DNA of 5,892 nucleotides from Candidatus Kaiserbacteria bacterium (lineage in GTDB: Bacteria > Patescibacteriota > Minisyncoccia > Phycocordibacterales > UBA918). Below the pieces are notes generated by a model. The model was not told the origin of the DNA, did not search any database, and saw only the letters and a list, made by a program, of their open reading frames with translations. The stretch lies in contig JAGQLZ010000014.1 in NCBI GenBank assembly GCA_020428895.1, forward strand, positions 1,635 to 7,526. The letters run 5' to 3'. The position numbers were made by a program, and so were the translations under genes. Shown here in pieces: positions 5,495-5,892 of this stretch (position 1 is its first letter; every line of letters begins with the position of its first letter).

Positions 5495-5845
5495 TCAGGT
5501 TTGGGTTTGTTCTTGTAATTTTTGTGCCGTATTGATATTCATTTGCATAAGAATACTTACTCTTTGTGTCGTTTCTTGATTAAGACACAATGTAATAATT
5601 AGACTTATGATTTTCCCCGGCATCCATTTTCTACTAAAAAAGATTATCAAACTTACTAAAATTTGGTCTTTTTTAAGAAGTTCGAAAGACTGTTTGACTG
5701 TTTCAGCACCGTGTAATGGTATGAGACTTTCAATAAGTTCATTAAGCATTTTTCGTTGTTCAAAGTCAGTGATTTCACCCAAAACTCTGAGGTCAACACA
5801 CCTTCTTATTTCATTCCGAATGGTGTTGTAAACGATTGGCTTCAT
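5495..5845 (-). CDS. Small hypothetical protein, helical, function unknown
   Basis: A 116-residue protein that I do not recognise. It looks mostly alpha-helical: a basic/acidic N-terminal part (1-60, with R14-R15-C-V-D and D27-F-E-Q-R-K-M-L-N-E), a more hydrophobic middle (61-88, 'ILVSLIIFF' and 'GKIISLIITLCL') separated by R72-K-W-M-P, and a Gln/Thr-rich tail (Q90-Q113). The hydrophobic stretches are short and broken by charge, so an amphipathic bundle is likelier than a membrane protein. Support for a real gene: a good GGAG six bases before the ATG, a terminator placed for its 3' end, and an opposite-strand frame (5607-5831) that reads like a shadow. Against: no recognised homology. It could be a small DNA-binding or toxin/antitoxin-type protein, but nothing in the sequence shows it. 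The upstream side is cut by the window edge. Confidence 0.6.
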   Translation of the reverse strand: MKPIVYNTIRNEIRRCVDLRVLGEITDFEQRKMLNELIESLIPLHGAETVKQSFELLKKDQILVSLIIFFSRKWMPGKIISLIITLCLNQETTQRVSILMQMNINTAQKLQEQTQT

Positions 5846-5878
5846 CTATTTCTCCATCTTTGTCTGTTTGAAACTATA
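5846..5878 (-). promoter_or_regulatory. Shine-Dalgarno and possible -10 of the small hypothetical gene
   Basis: GGAG at 5855-5852 (minus strand) lies six bases before the ATG at 5845, the only clear Shine-Dalgarno in the window. TATAGT at 5878-5873 could be a -10, but its -35 would lie beyond the window. A three-codon frame (ATG GAG AAA TAG, 5857-5846) contains the Shine-Dalgarno and abuts the start codon; it may be chance. Confidence 0.5.
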
Positions 5879-5892
5879 TAGAAAATTTTTTA

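Noticed and set aside
5607..5831. Plus-strand 74-residue open frame opposite the small hypothetical gene
   Set aside because: No ribosome site or promoter was seen, and the opposite frame is longer, has a Shine-Dalgarno and ends at a terminator.

Overview
The window looks like a fragment of a Candidate Phyla Radiation (Patescibacteria, probably Parcubacteria-like) genome. This is inferred from protein style, not from a marker gene. The division transpeptidase has the CPR-like 'RGAIYFTTKDGE' head and an 'INYYNIPPDR' tail. The MurF-like ligase starts almost directly at its P-loop. A small secreted protein carries fibronectin-III-like modules. The sequence is AT-rich, genes are tightly packed, and most starts lack a Shine-Dalgarno. 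TAA, TAG and TGA all end genes, so nothing suggests recoding. No mobile element, CRISPR array, tRNA or rRNA was seen, and no gene-free stretch exceeds about 90 bases.

Layout. Positions 5-4138 (+) hold an envelope block: a class B penicillin-binding protein (FtsI type), a MurF-like ligase without its usual N-terminal UDP-substrate domain, and a secreted two-module surface protein. The second and third genes each have their own extended -10 promoter only 10-15 bases from the start codon. A perfect 18-bp bidirectional terminator (4148-4186) closes the block. On the far side, 4208-5450 is a divergent metal-homeostasis pair: a ZIP-family metal transporter (-) and a short Fur/Zur-family repressor (+). 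Their 88-bp shared control region carries two near-identical 17-bp palindromes laid over both promoters. A second hairpin terminator (5453-5488) separates the repressor from a convergent small hypothetical gene (5495-5845, -), which is the only gene here with a clear Shine-Dalgarno.

How the genes work together. FtsI and MurF act in peptidoglycan synthesis: MurF makes the pentapeptide precursor in the cytoplasm and FtsI cross-links it at the septum. Their adjacency looks like a remnant of the dcw cluster. The secreted protein may sit on the envelope but its role is unknown. The transporter/repressor pair reads as a self-contained circuit: metal-loaded repressor would bind both palindromes and shut off metal uptake and its own gene. 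Zinc is the best guess for the metal, but the sequence does not prove it.

The points most worth a second look are the two-palindrome operator, the repressor whose C-terminus stops before the second CxxC zinc motif, the MurF that lacks its substrate-binding domain, and the secreted protein with a helical insertion and a calcium-loop-like motif. I did not find a clearly new multi-gene system.
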